Source: Roseovarius sp. SCSIO 43702
Lineage (GTDB): Bacteria; Pseudomonadota; Alphaproteobacteria; Rhodobacterales; Rhodobacteraceae
Length of the DNA: 64,000 nt
Direction of reading: 5' to 3'
Assembly: GCF_019599045.1 (NCBI RefSeq)
Contig: NZ_CP080623.1
Location: forward strand, 3,432,501-3,496,500
Shown: positions 34,775 to 44,125 of the stretch, in pieces
Numbering within the stretch: the first letter of the stretch is position 1
How the letters are laid out: each line of letters starts with the position of its first letter
Translations under genes and position numbers: made by a program
The notes under the pieces: model-generated
The model's input: only the letters and a program-made list of their open reading frames with translations
What the model was told of the DNA's origin: nothing
Databases searched by the model: none

Positions 34775-35770
34775 TCACGCCTCGACATAGACATCTGTCC
34801 AGAGCTCGGACACGTCCGGCTCCGGGCTTTCCTTCGAGAACTCGGCGGCGTCGTTCACGATGCTCTTGATCTCCTTGTCGATCGCCTTGAGATCGTCCTC
34901 GCTTGCGTGCTTGCCCTGGAGAAGCAGGTCGCGCACATGCTCGATGCAGTCCTTCTCCTCGCGGATCTTCTGCACCTCCTCGCGCGTGCGGTATTTCGCC
35001 GGGTCCGACATGGAATGACCACGGTAGCGATAGGTCTTGATCTCGAGGATATAGGGGCCCTTGCCCTCCCGGCAGCGGGCCACGGCCTTCTCGCCCGCGG
35101 CCTTCACGGCCAGCACGTCCATCCCGTCCACGGCCTCGCCGGGAATACCGAAGGCCTCGCCCCGCGTGTAGATATCCGGCGTCGAGGTCGAGCGTTTCTG
35201 GCTCGTGCCCATCGCGTACTGGTTGTTCTCGATCACGAAGATCACCGGCAGCGACCACAGCGCGGCCATGTTGAACGTCTCGTAGACCTGACCCTGGTTC
35301 GCGGCGCCGTCGCCGAAATAGGTGAAGGTGACGTTGTCGTTGCCCTTGTACTTGTCGGCGAAGGCGAGCCCCGCGCCCAGCGGCACGTTGGCGCCCACGA
35401 TGCCGTGACCGCCATAGAAATCCTTCTCCTTCGAGAACATGTGCATCGAGCCGCCCTTGCCCTTGGAGTATCCCCCCTCGCGCCCGGTCAGCTCGGCCAT
35501 CACGCCATTCGGGTCCATCCCGCAGGCCAGCATGTGCCCGTGATCGCGATAGGTGGTGATCCGCTTGTCCCCCTCCTTCGCGGCGGCCTCGAGCCCGACG
35601 ACCACGGCCTCCTGCCCGATGTAAAGGTGGCAGAACCCACCGATCAGGCCCATCCCGTAAAGCTGGCCCGCCTTCTCCTCGAATCGGCGGATCAGCAGCA
35701 TGTCGCGGTAGTAGGATTTCAGCTCATCGGCGGAAACATTTGGTTTCTTGGCCTTTTTCGGGGCTGCCAT
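34775..35770 (-). CDS. pdhA: Pyruvate dehydrogenase E1 alpha
   Basis: A 331-residue ThDP-binding E1-alpha. The ThDP motif is GDGAANQGQVYETFNMAALWSLPVIFVIENN, preceded by the substrate-binding HMFSKEKDFYGGHGIVGANVPLGAGLAFADKYKG; the regulatory-type loop YRYRGHSMSDPAKYRT is present. It pairs with pdhB. I chose MAAPKK because a GAGGGAGG sequence is nine bases upstream; a TTG two codons earlier is less likely. A 7-bp inverted-repeat operator and a TATAAA box lie directly upstream. Confidence 0.95.
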   Translation of the reverse strand: MAAPKKAKKPNVSADELKSYYRDMLLIRRFEEKAGQLYGMGLIGGFCHLYIGQEAVVVGLEAAAKEGDKRITTYRDHGHMLACGMDPNGVMAELTGREGGYSKGKGGSMHMFSKEKDFYGGHGIVGANVPLGAGLAFADKYKGNDNVTFTYFGDGAANQGQVYETFNMAALWSLPVIFVIENNQYAMGTSQKRSTSTPDIYTRGEAFGIPGEAVDGMDVLAVKAAGEKAVARCREGKGPYILEIKTYRYRGHSMSDPAKYRTREEVQKIREEKDCIEHVRDLLLQGKHASEDDLKAIDKEIKSIVNDAAEFSKESPEPDVSELWTDVYVEA

Positions 35771-35797
35771 TGGCAATCGCCTCCCTCGTTGCGCATA

Positions 35798-35822
35798 TAG
35801 TTTAGCGTTAAACTACTTTATA
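35798..35822 (-). promoter_or_regulatory. pdhA promoter with palindromic operator
   Basis: A perfect inverted repeat TAGTTTA-GCGT-TAAACTA spans 35798-35815. A -10-like TATAAA (minus strand) is at 35817-35822, immediately upstream, so a bound protein would block initiation or escape. It does not match the E. coli PdhR site, and no regulator gene is adjacent. Confidence 0.6.
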
Positions 35823-35868
35823 CACGATCTGCCCCCATATTGCGAGATCGAATTGACGCGGCGTCCGT

Positions 35869-36870
35869 TCACGCCGCGCGCCCGGCGATGATCCGCGCCA
35901 TGTCGAGCATCCGGCACGAGAATCCCCACTCGTTGTCGTACCAGCCGAACACGCGCAGCAGCCCGCCCATGCTCACCGAGGTTTCATGCCCGCACATCAC
36001 CACCGATTCCGGCCGCATCCGCAGATCGCTCGACACCAGCGGCTTCTCGGTCCAGCCGAAGACCGGGCCCTCCTCCACCGCGGCGCGCAGCACTTCGTTC
36101 ACCGCCGCCACCGTCACCTCGCGCTCGGTCTGGAGCGTCAGGTCGATGGCCGACACGCTCGCCGTCGGCACCCGGATCGCGCGCGCCTCGATCCGGCCCG
36201 CGAGGCGCGGCAGGACAAGGCCCGTCTGGTGTTGCGCGCTCGTGGTCGTGGGCACCATCGACAGCGCGGCGGCGCGGCTCCGCTCCGGCGCACCGCGCGG
36301 CTTGTCCACGGTCGGCTGCGACCCGGTATAGCAATGCACCGTCGTCATCTGCCCGCTCAAGATCCCGAAGGCCCCGTCCAGCAGCCGCGCCAGCGGGGCA
36401 AGCGCGTTCGTCGTGCAGGACGCGTTCGAGATGATGCGCTCGTCGCGCAGCACGCCCTCGTTCGCGCCGAGAACCACGGTGACATCCGCCTCCTTCGACG
36501 GCCCCGAGACCAGCACCGCCCGTGCCCCCGCCGCCAGCCCACGCTCGGCCACCGCGCGCGTCCCGGCCATGCCCGTGCACTCGAGAACCACGTCCACGTC
36601 CGACAGGTCGAGCGCGCTCAGATCATCCTCGGAATGAAACGGGATGCCCCGGCCATTCACGATGAGCCGCCCGCCGCCCGTCTCGACGGTGCCGCGCCAG
36701 GGGCCGAAAACGCTGTCATACTCGAAGAGGTAGGCACAGGTCTCGAGCGGCTCGATCTCGTTGATCGCGACCAGCTCGAAATCGTCGCCGTTGCCCATCA
36801 GGATGCGCAGCACGGCGCGCCCGATCCGTCCGAACCCGTTGATCGCGATGCGAATGGGGCGCTTGCCCAT
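35869..36870 (-). CDS. Glyceraldehyde-3-phosphate dehydrogenase-like protein
   Basis: A 333-residue type I GAPDH-fold enzyme. The Rossmann motif is INGFGRIGR (10-18), catalytic Cys152 is in [12 protein letters not shown] and His179 in [10 protein letters not shown]. The NAD-ribose contact residue usually Asp (about residue 38) is Glu in VAINEIEP, as in erythrose-4-phosphate dehydrogenase, so either cofactor use or substrate may differ from glycolytic GapA. I chose the ATG after GGAGAA; the frame extends 20 codons earlier without homology. There is no other glycolytic gene nearby. It is transcribed on the same strand as the pdh operon but ends 47 bases before its palindromic operator. Confidence 0.85.
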   Translation of the reverse strand: MGKRPIRIAINGFGRIGRAVLRILMGNGDDFELVAINEIEPLETCAYLFEYDSVFGPWRGTVETGGGRLIVNGRGIPFHSEDDLSALDLSDVDVVLECTGMAGTRAVAERGLAAGARAVLVSGPSKEADVTVVLGANEGVLRDERIISNASCTTNALAPLARLLDGAFGILSGQMTTVHCYTGSQPTVDKPRGAPERSRAAALSMVPTTTSAQHQTGLVLPRLAGRIEARAIRVPTASVSAIDLTLQTEREVTVAAVNEVLRAAVEEGPVFGWTEKPLVSSDLRMRPESVVMCGHETSVSMGGLLRVFGWYDNEWGFSCRMLDMARIIAGRAA

Positions 36871-36973
36871 GCCGATTCTCCTCTCCCGTCCCCCAATCGC
36901 TAGACCTTTTGCCGGCCACTTGCCACCCACGGGCCATCTTGTGCGGGGGCCGGGCTTACTCTATCTCCCGCCC

Positions 36974-37858
36974 ATGCTCGACGATCCCGACGATATCCAC
37001 GCCCTCTTCCAGGGCGCCCCCCGCAGCACCGAGTTCCGCAAGCTGCGCAAGCGCATCGTGCGCCAGGCGCGCGAGGCGGTCGAGGATTTCGGCATGGTCG
37101 AACGGCGCGCGGACGGCGCGCGCCCCCGCTGGCTCGTCTGCCTGTCGGGTGGCAAGGACAGCTACACGCTCCTCGCCGTGCTGCACGAGTTGCAATGGCG
37201 CGGCCTCCTGCCGGTCGATCTGCTGGCCTGCAACCTCGACCAGGGTCAGCCCGGCTTCCCCGCGACGGTTCTCCCCGAGTTTCTCGAGAAGATGGGCGTG
37301 CCGCACCGGGTCGAGTATCAGGACACCTATTCCGTCGTCGTCGACAAGGTGCCGGCGGGCCGAACCTACTGCGCGCTCTGCTCGCGCCTGCGTCGCGGCC
37401 ATCTCTACCGCATCGCGCGCGAAGAAGGATGTTCGGCGGTCGTGCTGGGCCATCACCGCGACGACATCCTCGAGACGTTCTTCATGAACCTCTTCCACGG
37501 CGGCCGCCTCGCCACGATGCCGCCCAAGCTCGTGAACGAGGAGGGCGATCTCTTCGTCTATCGCCCCCTTGCCTACGTGGCCGAGACCGATTGCGAACGG
37601 TTCGCGCGCGCGATGAACTACCCGATCATCCCCTGCGATCTCTGCGGCTCGCAGGACGGGCTTCAGCGCCAGCAGGTCAAGCAGATCCTCGACGGGTGGG
37701 AGAAGAACAGCCCCGGCCGCCGCCAGGTCATGTTCCGCGCCCTCATGAACGCCCGGCCCTCGCATCTTCTCGACCCCAAGCTCTTCGATTTCCTCGGGCT
37801 CGAGCGTCGCCCCGAAGGGGATGATGACAATTTTACGGAAATTCCCCGGCTCCGTTAA
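36974..37858 (+). CDS. ttcA: tRNA 2-thiocytidine(32) synthetase TtcA
   Basis: A 294-residue PP-loop enzyme that thiolates C32 in certain tRNAs. The PP-loop is SGGKDS (58-63). CxxC pairs Cys133/Cys136 (CALC) and Cys221/Cys224 (CDLC) supply ligands for the [4Fe-4S] cluster. [19 protein letters not shown] is the family signature. The start MLDDPDDI is the first in-frame ATG after the divergent gap gene; no strong ribosome-binding site is visible. It precedes an EAL gene by 87 bases. Confidence 0.93.
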   Translation: MLDDPDDIHALFQGAPRSTEFRKLRKRIVRQAREAVEDFGMVERRADGARPRWLVCLSGGKDSYTLLAVLHELQWRGLLPVDLLACNLDQGQPGFPATVLPEFLEKMGVPHRVEYQDTYSVVVDKVPAGRTYCALCSRLRRGHLYRIAREEGCSAVVLGHHRDDILETFFMNLFHGGRLATMPPKLVNEEGDLFVYRPLAYVAETDCERFARAMNYPIIPCDLCGSQDGLQRQQVKQILDGWEKNSPGRRQVMFRALMNARPSHLLDPKLFDFLGLERRPEGDDDNFTEIPRLR

Positions 37859-37945
37859 GGGGCGGTTCTTGCGGCTCTGGTAGGTCTCCCCGGGCAATCG
37901 CGCCGCCGGTCGACAGGCCCGCAAGCGCTGACCCAAGGGGGGACC

Positions 37946-39472
37946 ATGCCGCGCATACCGCATAAACGCCACTTCAACGGTCGCGAATTCCTGCACGGGC
38001 TGGCTCAGGTTCCCGCCTGGCTTGCGCTGGTTCCCGTGGCGGTATTGCTGGTTCTTCAACCCGGCGGTGCCCGTCTTGCGGCGCTGCTCGGCGCGGCGGT
38101 CATCTCGTGCCTCTGTCTCGCCGGGCTCCTGCTGCGCGGCTCCGCCCCTGCCGCGCGGCGCGACGTGCTTCGCGGCGCCCGTGCCCAACTGGTCGAGCGT
38201 CTGTCGGCCCGGATCGCGCGCGCCTCGGCCACCGGACGGCGCACCGGCTGCGTGCTCCTGCGGATCGACGACCCCGATGCACTGCGCGCGCGACATGGCC
38301 GCCGCGTCCTGAAACGTGCGTTTTCGCGCCTCGCCGCACGGCTGGGCGAGCGGCTGCGCGACGGGGATGAAATCCTGCGGCTCGACGGTTTCACGCTGGG
38401 CGTGGTGCTTTCGCCCGTGAACCGCCTCGACACCGGCGACATGCTGCACCTGGCGGGCCGCCTGCAAGCGGCGGCCGAGACCCCGCTGCCGGTCGAGGGG
38501 CGCATGATCACGCTTCCGGTGTCGCTGGGCCTCGCCTGCTGCGCGGACAAGCGGCACGGCGCGGCACTTCTCGACGCGGCGCTCCTCGCGCTTGACGAGG
38601 CGTCGCATCATGGCCCCTCCGCGATCCGCATCCACGCCTGCGACATGCGGCCGCGCGATCCCGCGCCGCTGCCCCCGGACCTCGCTCATGCGCTCGGGAA
38701 CTCGGAAATCCTTCCCTGGTATCAGCCGCAGATCTCCACCGACACGGGCCGCGTGACGGGGGTCGAGGCACTGGCGCGCTGGTCCTCGCCCGCGCGCGGC
38801 ATCGTGTCACCGGCGGAATTCCTTCCCGCGCTCGAGGCGGCGGGGCGGCTCGATCAACTGGGTGGCATCATGCTGACCCGCGCGCTCGACGACCTGCGCC
38901 GCTGGGACGCCGCCGGTCTCGACGTGCCGAGGGTAAGTCTCAATTTCTCGGTCGAGGAACTGCGCGACCCGCACCTGCCCGACCGCATCGCCTGGGCGCT
39001 CGACCGGGCCGAAATCGCTCCTCCCCGCCTCGGCATCGAGATCCTCGAAACCGTGGCGGCCACCGCCTCGGACGACGTGATCGCCCACAATATCCGCCGC
39101 TTGTCGTCCCTGGGCTGCCTGGTCGATCTCGACGATTTCGGCACCGGCCATGCCTCCATCGCCTCGCTGCGCGGCGCGCCGATGGACCGGCTCAAGATCG
39201 ACCGCTCCTATGTCACCCGCGTCGACCGCGACCCGAAGCAGCAGCGCCTCGTCGCCGCGATCCTGCTGATGGCCGAACGGCTCGACCTCGACACGCTCGC
39301 CGAAGGGGTCGAGACACCCGGCGAACACGCCATGCTCGCGCAGCTTGGCTGCGGGCATGTGCAGGGCTTCGTGATCGCGCGCCCCATGCCCGCCGACCAA
39401 TGCGCCGATTGGCTGGCCGCGCATGTCTCGTCGCTCGCCCCTCTGCCCGCCATCGGCGGCAAATCGGTCTGA
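37946..39472 (+). CDS. Membrane EAL-domain cyclic-di-GMP phosphodiesterase with degenerate GGDEF
   Basis: A 508-residue protein with two N-terminal TM helices (about 20-38 and 44-64). A GGDEF-like domain follows (about 75-225) whose active-site motif is lost (RLDGFTLGVV in place of GGDEF). The EAL domain (about 240-490) keeps the motifs EALARW, DDFGTGHASIASL, KIDRSYV, AEGVET and GFVIARPM, so it is probably active in hydrolysing c-di-GMP. The degenerate GGDEF may bind GTP or act as a regulator. It sits between ttcA and yidC. Confidence 0.9.
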   Translation: MPRIPHKRHFNGREFLHGLAQVPAWLALVPVAVLLVLQPGGARLAALLGAAVISCLCLAGLLLRGSAPAARRDVLRGARAQLVERLSARIARASATGRRTGCVLLRIDDPDALRARHGRRVLKRAFSRLAARLGERLRDGDEILRLDGFTLGVVLSPVNRLDTGDMLHLAGRLQAAAETPLPVEGRMITLPVSLGLACCADKRHGAALLDAALLALDEASHHGPSAIRIHACDMRPRDPAPLPPDLAHALGNSEILPWYQPQISTDTGRVTGVEALARWSSPARGIVSPAEFLPALEAAGRLDQLGGIMLTRALDDLRRWDAAGLDVPRVSLNFSVEELRDPHLPDRIAWALDRAEIAPPRLGIEILETVAATASDDVIAHNIRRLSSLGCLVDLDDFGTGHASIASLRGAPMDRLKIDRSYVTRVDRDPKQQRLVAAILLMAERLDLDTLAEGVETPGEHAMLAQLGCGHVQGFVIARPMPADQCADWLAAHVSSLAPLPAIGGKSV

Positions 39473-39603
39473 ACGGCCCGCGCTCGGACGGGTCCGGCCC
39501 GCCGCGTCACATCTGCCACGCGGGCGGGAATCCCCTTGACCTTTGCCCCCGCACTCTGTTGAACCCCCGGCAACCCCTTTCCAAGGACGGATGCGCCGGC
39601 GCA

Positions 39604-41448
39604 ATGGACGATCAGAACAAGAACCTCATTCTCGCAACCGTGCTCAGCCTGCTCGTGATCGTGGTCTGGCTCGTCGTGTTCCCGGCGCCCGAACCGACGA
39701 CAGCGCCCGACGAAACCGCCACGGCCACCGACGCGGCCCCCGAGGGCGACACCGCGCTCACTCCCGGCACCGCCGGAGCACCGGCCGCCACCGGCGAAAC
39801 GCCCGCCGCCGGCGCGGCCGAGGCCGAGGCCGAGACCTCGGACGCCCCCCGCATCGGCATCGACACCCCCGCAGTCGCCGGCTCCATTTCCCTGCGCGGC
39901 GGGCGTATCGACGAATTGTCGCTCAAGAACTACCGCCAGACGCTCGAACCCGGTGCCGACATCGTCCACCTGCTGAACCCGACCGGCACGGCCAAGCCCT
40001 ATTACGCACTCTTCGGCTGGGCCCCCGGCGCGGGCCTCGACCCCGAGGGCGTGCCCGGCGCCAACACGCTCTGGCAGGCCGAGGACGGCGCGACGCTCAC
40101 GCCCGACAGCCCCGTCACCCTCACGTGGGAGAACGGCGCGGGCCTCACCTTCACGCGCGAGATCAGCGTCGACGACAAGTACATGTTCACCGTCACCCAG
40201 TCGGTCGAGAACACCGGCGAGGGCGCCGCCACGCTCGCGCCCTACGGCATCATCGCCCGCCACGGCCTGCCCGCCGATCTCAAGAATTTCTTCATCCTGC
40301 ACGAGGGCGCCATCCGCATGGCCGATGGCGAGTTGAACGAGATCGACTACGACGATTTCGAGACCGCCTCGGCCCATGAACAGATCGCCGTCAGCGAAGA
40401 GGGCTGGACCGGCTTCACCGATCATTACTGGATGACGGCACTCATCCCGGTCACCGATAGCGGCTTCTCGATGAGCACCTTCCAGGACACGCGGCGCGAC
40501 ATCTACCAGACCACCGTCAAGCAACCGGCCCTCACGCTGGCGGCGGGCGAATCCGCCGAGGTCACCACGCAGCTCTTCGCCGGGGCCAAGGAATACGAGA
40601 CGATCCGCGCCTACCAGGAGGCCGGCGTCGCCAAGTTCGACGATTCGATCGACTGGGGCTGGTTCTTCTTCCTGACCAAGCCGATCTTCGCGCTGCTGCA
40701 CTGGCTCAACTCGGTGATCGGCAACATGGGCTGGTCGATCATCCTGCTCACCCTCATCATCAAGGCGCTGCTCCTGCCGCTCGCCTACAAGTCCTACGTC
40801 TCGATGGCCAAGATGAAAGAGCTTCAGCCCGAGATGGAGAAGATCAAGGAACGCGCGGGCGACGACCGCCAGCAGCTCCAGAAGGAGATGATGGCGCTCT
40901 ACAAGAAGGAAAAGGTGAACCCCGCCTCGGGCTGCCTCCCGATCCTCCTGCAGATCCCGATCTTCTTCTCGCTCTACAAGGTGATCTTCGTCACGCTCGA
41001 ACTGCGCCACGCGCCCTGGTTCGGCTGGCTGCGCGACCTTTCGGCGCCCGACCCCTCGTCGATCTTCAATCTCTTCGGCCTCCTGCCTTGGGCCGCGCCC
41101 GAACCCGGCTCGATCCTGGCGCTCATCTTCATCGGCATCCTGCCGCTGCTGCTCGGCATCTCCATGTGGCTCCAGCAGAAGCTCAACCCGGCACCCACCG
41201 ACCCCACGCAGAAGATGATCTTCGCCTGGATGCCCTGGGTCTTCATGTTCATGCTGGGCAGCTTCGCCAGCGGGCTGGTGATCTACTGGATCGCGAACAA
41301 CACGATCACCTTCGCGCAGCAATACGCCATCATGCGCAGCCAGGGCTACAAGCCCGACGTCTTCGGCAACATCGTGTCGAGCTTTAAGCGCGACAGGTCG
41401 AAGCCCGCGGATGACGCCGCGAAACCCAGGAAAGGGGACAAGTCTTGA
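39604..41448 (+). CDS. yidC: Membrane protein insertase YidC
   Basis: A 614-residue Oxa1/YidC insertase. TM1 is residues 8-26 (LILATVLSLLVIVVWLVVF), then a Pro/Thr/Ala/Glu-rich linker and a large periplasmic beta-supersandwich domain, then the conserved five-TM core beginning at about residue 355 (DWGWFFFLTKPIFALLHWLNSVIGNMGWSIILLTLIIKALLLPL) with the hydrophilic-groove Arg/Lys-rich hairpin. The C-terminus is basic. It is coupled to the MOSC gene. The usual rnpA partner is not upstream here. Confidence 0.96.
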   Translation: MDDQNKNLILATVLSLLVIVVWLVVFPAPEPTTAPDETATATDAAPEGDTALTPGTAGAPAATGETPAAGAAEAEAETSDAPRIGIDTPAVAGSISLRGGRIDELSLKNYRQTLEPGADIVHLLNPTGTAKPYYALFGWAPGAGLDPEGVPGANTLWQAEDGATLTPDSPVTLTWENGAGLTFTREISVDDKYMFTVTQSVENTGEGAATLAPYGIIARHGLPADLKNFFILHEGAIRMADGELNEIDYDDFETASAHEQIAVSEEGWTGFTDHYWMTALIPVTDSGFSMSTFQDTRRDIYQTTVKQPALTLAAGESAEVTTQLFAGAKEYETIRAYQEAGVAKFDDSIDWGWFFFLTKPIFALLHWLNSVIGNMGWSIILLTLIIKALLLPLAYKSYVSMAKMKELQPEMEKIKERAGDDRQQLQKEMMALYKKEKVNPASGCLPILLQIPIFFSLYKVIFVTLELRHAPWFGWLRDLSAPDPSSIFNLFGLLPWAAPEPGSILALIFIGILPLLLGISMWLQQKLNPAPTDPTQKMIFAWMPWVFMFMLGSFASGLVIYWIANNTITFAQQYAIMRSQGYKPDVFGNIVSSFKRDRSKPADDAAKPRKGDKS

Positions 41449-42197
41449 CCACCGGCGCGCAGATCAACGCACTCTGGCGCCACCCGATCAAGGGGCACGG
41501 GCGCGAGGAGCTTTCCTCGATCACCCTGGCCGCCGGTCAGACCATGCCCTGGGACCGGCGTTGGGCGGTGACGCATGAGGGGGCCAAGACCGATGGCTCC
41601 GAATGGGCGCCCTGCGCCAATTTCTCGCGCGGGGCCAAGGTGCCGGCGCTCATGGCCATCTCCTCGGTCAGCGACGAGACGGCGGGCACCGTCACGCTTT
41701 CGCATCCCGACCGGCCCGACCTCACCTTCGATCCCGACACCGACGCACGGGCCTTCCTCGACTGGGTGCGGCCCCTCATGCCCGAGGACCGCGCGCAATC
41801 CACCGGCCTCGTCCGCGCGCCGGATCGCGGGATGACCGACACCGATTTCCCCTCGATCAGCCTCATCAACATGGCCTCCAACGCCGATCTCGCGATGCAC
41901 CTGGGCGAGTCGCTCTCGCCCCTGCGCTGGCGCGGCAACATCCTCTTCGAAGGGGCCCTGCCGTGGGACGAGGAGAAGTGGATCGGCCAGACCCTCGCCA
42001 TCGGCGACGCCCGGCTTCAGGTCCGCGAACCCATCGTGCGCTGCCTCGCCACCGCGGCCAACCCCGACACGGGCGAGCGGGATCGCGACACGCTGGGCGG
42101 GCTCGACCGGCTGCGCGGGCGGCAGGAATTCGGCATCTATGCCGAGGTCACGCAGGGCGGCACCATCTCGGTCGGCGACCGGATCGAACTCGCCTGA
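41445..42197 (+). CDS. MOSC-domain protein
   Basis: A 250-residue protein with an N-terminal MOSC_N beta-barrel (INALWRHPIKGHGREELSSITLAAGQTMPWDRRWAV) and a C-terminal MOSC domain with RWRGNILFEGALPW and VREPIVRCLATAANPDTGERD; the Cys in VRCLA is the usual cofactor-binding Cys of MOSC proteins (Moco carriers or mARC-like). It starts at a TTG overlapping the yidC stop, with AGGGGA upstream. Its position between yidC and engB is typical of Rhodobacterales. The substrate is unknown. Confidence 0.85.
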   Translation: MTTGAQINALWRHPIKGHGREELSSITLAAGQTMPWDRRWAVTHEGAKTDGSEWAPCANFSRGAKVPALMAISSVSDETAGTVTLSHPDRPDLTFDPDTDARAFLDWVRPLMPEDRAQSTGLVRAPDRGMTDTDFPSISLINMASNADLAMHLGESLSPLRWRGNILFEGALPWDEEKWIGQTLAIGDARLQVREPIVRCLATAANPDTGERDRDTLGGLDRLRGRQEFGIYAEVTQGGTISVGDRIELA

Positions 42198-42199
42198 CC

Positions 42200-42850
42200 A
42201 TGAAACTCCCCTTCCCCCTCGCCGCCGAGCCCGACGACGCCACGCGCGAGGCGGGGCGCAAGCTTCTCACCGGCGACGTGGAGTTTCTCAAGGGCGTCGT
42301 CGCCATGTCCGGACTGCCCCCGGGCGACCGGATCGAGGTCTGCTTCGCGGGACGCTCCAATGTCGGCAAATCCAGCCTCATCAACGCGCTCACGGGCCGC
42401 CGTGCGCTGGCCCGCGCGTCCAACACGCCGGGCCGAACGCAGGAGGTGAACTTCTTCACCCTGGCCGACACCCATTACCTCGTCGACCTTCCCGGCTACG
42501 GCTATGCCAACGCGCCGCTCGAGGTGGTGGCGAAATGGCAGGCGCTGCTGAAATCCTACCTCGCGGGCCGCGCCAACCTGCGCCGCGCCTTCGTGCTGGT
42601 CGACGCGCGCCATGGCGTGAAACCGGTGGACGAGGAGATCATGTCGCTTCTCGACGGCGCCGCCGTGACGTTCCAGACCGTCCTCACCAAGGCCGACAAG
42701 GTCAAAGAAAAGGACCGCGACCGTATCCTCGAGCAGGTGCGAGGCCGCCTCGCCGCACACCCGGCCGCCTTTCCCGAACTGATGGTCACATCCGCCGAGA
42801 AGGGCTGGGGCATCCCCACCCTGCGCGCCGCCATCGCCACGCTCGACTGA
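42200..42850 (+). CDS. engB: Ribosome biogenesis GTPase EngB/YsxC
   Basis: A 216-residue small GTPase needed for 50S subunit assembly. G1 is GRSNVGKS, G2 is in the NTPGRTQEVNFF region, G3 is DLPGYGYA, G4 is TKADK and G5 is TSAEKG. It begins 3 bases after the MOSC stop. The family is secure. Confidence 0.94.
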   Translation: MKLPFPLAAEPDDATREAGRKLLTGDVEFLKGVVAMSGLPPGDRIEVCFAGRSNVGKSSLINALTGRRALARASNTPGRTQEVNFFTLADTHYLVDLPGYGYANAPLEVVAKWQALLKSYLAGRANLRRAFVLVDARHGVKPVDEEIMSLLDGAAVTFQTVLTKADKVKEKDRDRILEQVRGRLAAHPAAFPELMVTSAEKGWGIPTLRAAIATLD

Positions 42851-42864
42851 CCGGGGTCCTCCGG

Positions 42865-43842
42865 TCAGGGCCGCAGCAGGATCTTGCCGCCACGCCCCGA
42901 TTCCTGCGCCGCGGACATGGCCTTCGTCACATCGTCAAGCGCGTGGGTCTCGCCCACGTCGAGCGGCAAATCGCCCTGCGCGGCAAGGCTGACCAATTCG
43001 CCGATCATCTTCTCGCGCTGCGTGTCGCTCATGTGCTGACCCAACCGCGCCGCCCAGAACCCCCTGATCGTGAGCTGCTTGAAGATCATGGGCCCCGAGG
43101 CGATCGGCATCGGCTCCCCGGTGGCGGTGCCGAACACGACCAACTCGCCATTCTCGCCCAGCAGGTCGATCAGGTCGGCGCCCGTCTGGCCGCCCACCGC
43201 GTCGATGGCCGAGACCGCGCCCGCCTTGCCGGTCAACTCGCGCACACGGGTTTTCCAGCCGTCCTCGCTCGTGTCGATCACGTTCTCGGCCTCCACCTCG
43301 CGCATTTCCTCCGCCGCGCCCTCGCGCCGGACCAGGTTCACGAGGTTGACGCCCCGCGACCGCGCCAGCGTCACCATCAGCTTGCCCACCGCTCCGTTCG
43401 CGGCGGTCTGCACGATCCAGTCGCCCTTCTCGGCCTTCAGCATCTCGAGAAGCGCCAGCGCACTCAGCGGCATGGCGATCAACTGCGCCCCCGCCTCGTC
43501 CGGGATGCTGTCGGGCAGGGGCAGGACACCGTCCGCCTCCGCGACGAAATACTCCGCCCAGGCCCCGCGAATGCCGGCGGCGCTGATCCGCTGGCCCACC
43601 ATCGCGTCATCGACCCCCTCGCCCGCGGCCTCGACCACGCCCATTGCCTCGGACCCGCCGATCGCGGGCAGGTCCGGCGTCACGCCATAGGTGCCGCGCA
43701 CGGTCCAGAGATCGTGATTGTGGATGGGTGCGAACCCCATCCTGACCAGGACCTGGCCCTGTCCCGGCTCGGGGCGGTCCGTCGTCTTGCAGGCCAGAAC
43801 CTCGGTCGGCTCTCCGAAACTCTCGTGAATCGCGGCACGCAT
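42865..43842 (-). CDS. Zinc-type alcohol dehydrogenase/quinone oxidoreductase-like protein
   Basis: A 325-residue MDR-superfamily NAD(P)H-dependent enzyme. The Rossmann motif is AANGAVGKLMVTLARSRG, and the N-terminal GroES-like domain is present. There are no zinc-binding cysteine clusters of the structural site, so a quinone oxidoreductase/enoyl-reductase type is likely. GAGAGGAG precedes the ATG. It is convergent with engB and divergent from argB, separating engB from argB. The substrate is not evident. Confidence 0.8.
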   Translation of the reverse strand: MRAAIHESFGEPTEVLACKTTDRPEPGQGQVLVRMGFAPIHNHDLWTVRGTYGVTPDLPAIGGSEAMGVVEAAGEGVDDAMVGQRISAAGIRGAWAEYFVAEADGVLPLPDSIPDEAGAQLIAMPLSALALLEMLKAEKGDWIVQTAANGAVGKLMVTLARSRGVNLVNLVRREGAAEEMREVEAENVIDTSEDGWKTRVRELTGKAGAVSAIDAVGGQTGADLIDLLGENGELVVFGTATGEPMPIASGPMIFKQLTIRGFWAARLGQHMSDTQREKMIGELVSLAAQGDLPLDVGETHALDDVTKAMSAAQESGRGGKILLRP

Positions 43843-43980
43843 GTCGTTGCTCCTCTCTCGGTGGGGAAATGTGGTCTCGGTGGTTAACGCGCCGCGCCGA
43901 TCCGCGTTCCGTGGGCCGGATCGTTGAGGCAATCCTGCCGCACCGCACGCCGCGTTCACGATCGCTCCGACTCACCTTCC

Positions 43981-44024
43981 ACCGACGCAATACCGACGTG
44001 GATACCGACGTGGATACCGACGTG
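43981..44024. repeat. Tandem ACCGACG-type repeat, site 2
   Basis: An ACCGACGCAAT unit is followed by three ACCGACGTGG-type units in the divergent gap before argB. A GGTCCGGCCCGTTAACCTTT segment follows, similar to that after site 1. The first three units match site 3 (59906-59949, opposite strand) almost base for base. Confidence 0.8.
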
Positions 44025-44125
44025 GGGTCCGGCCCGTTAACCTTTCGACGACACGCGGCCCTTGCGCGGTGCTGGCCAAGCGGCGATAACCGCCCAAACG
44101 TCTTTCAAAGGCCCGGAACCGACCC

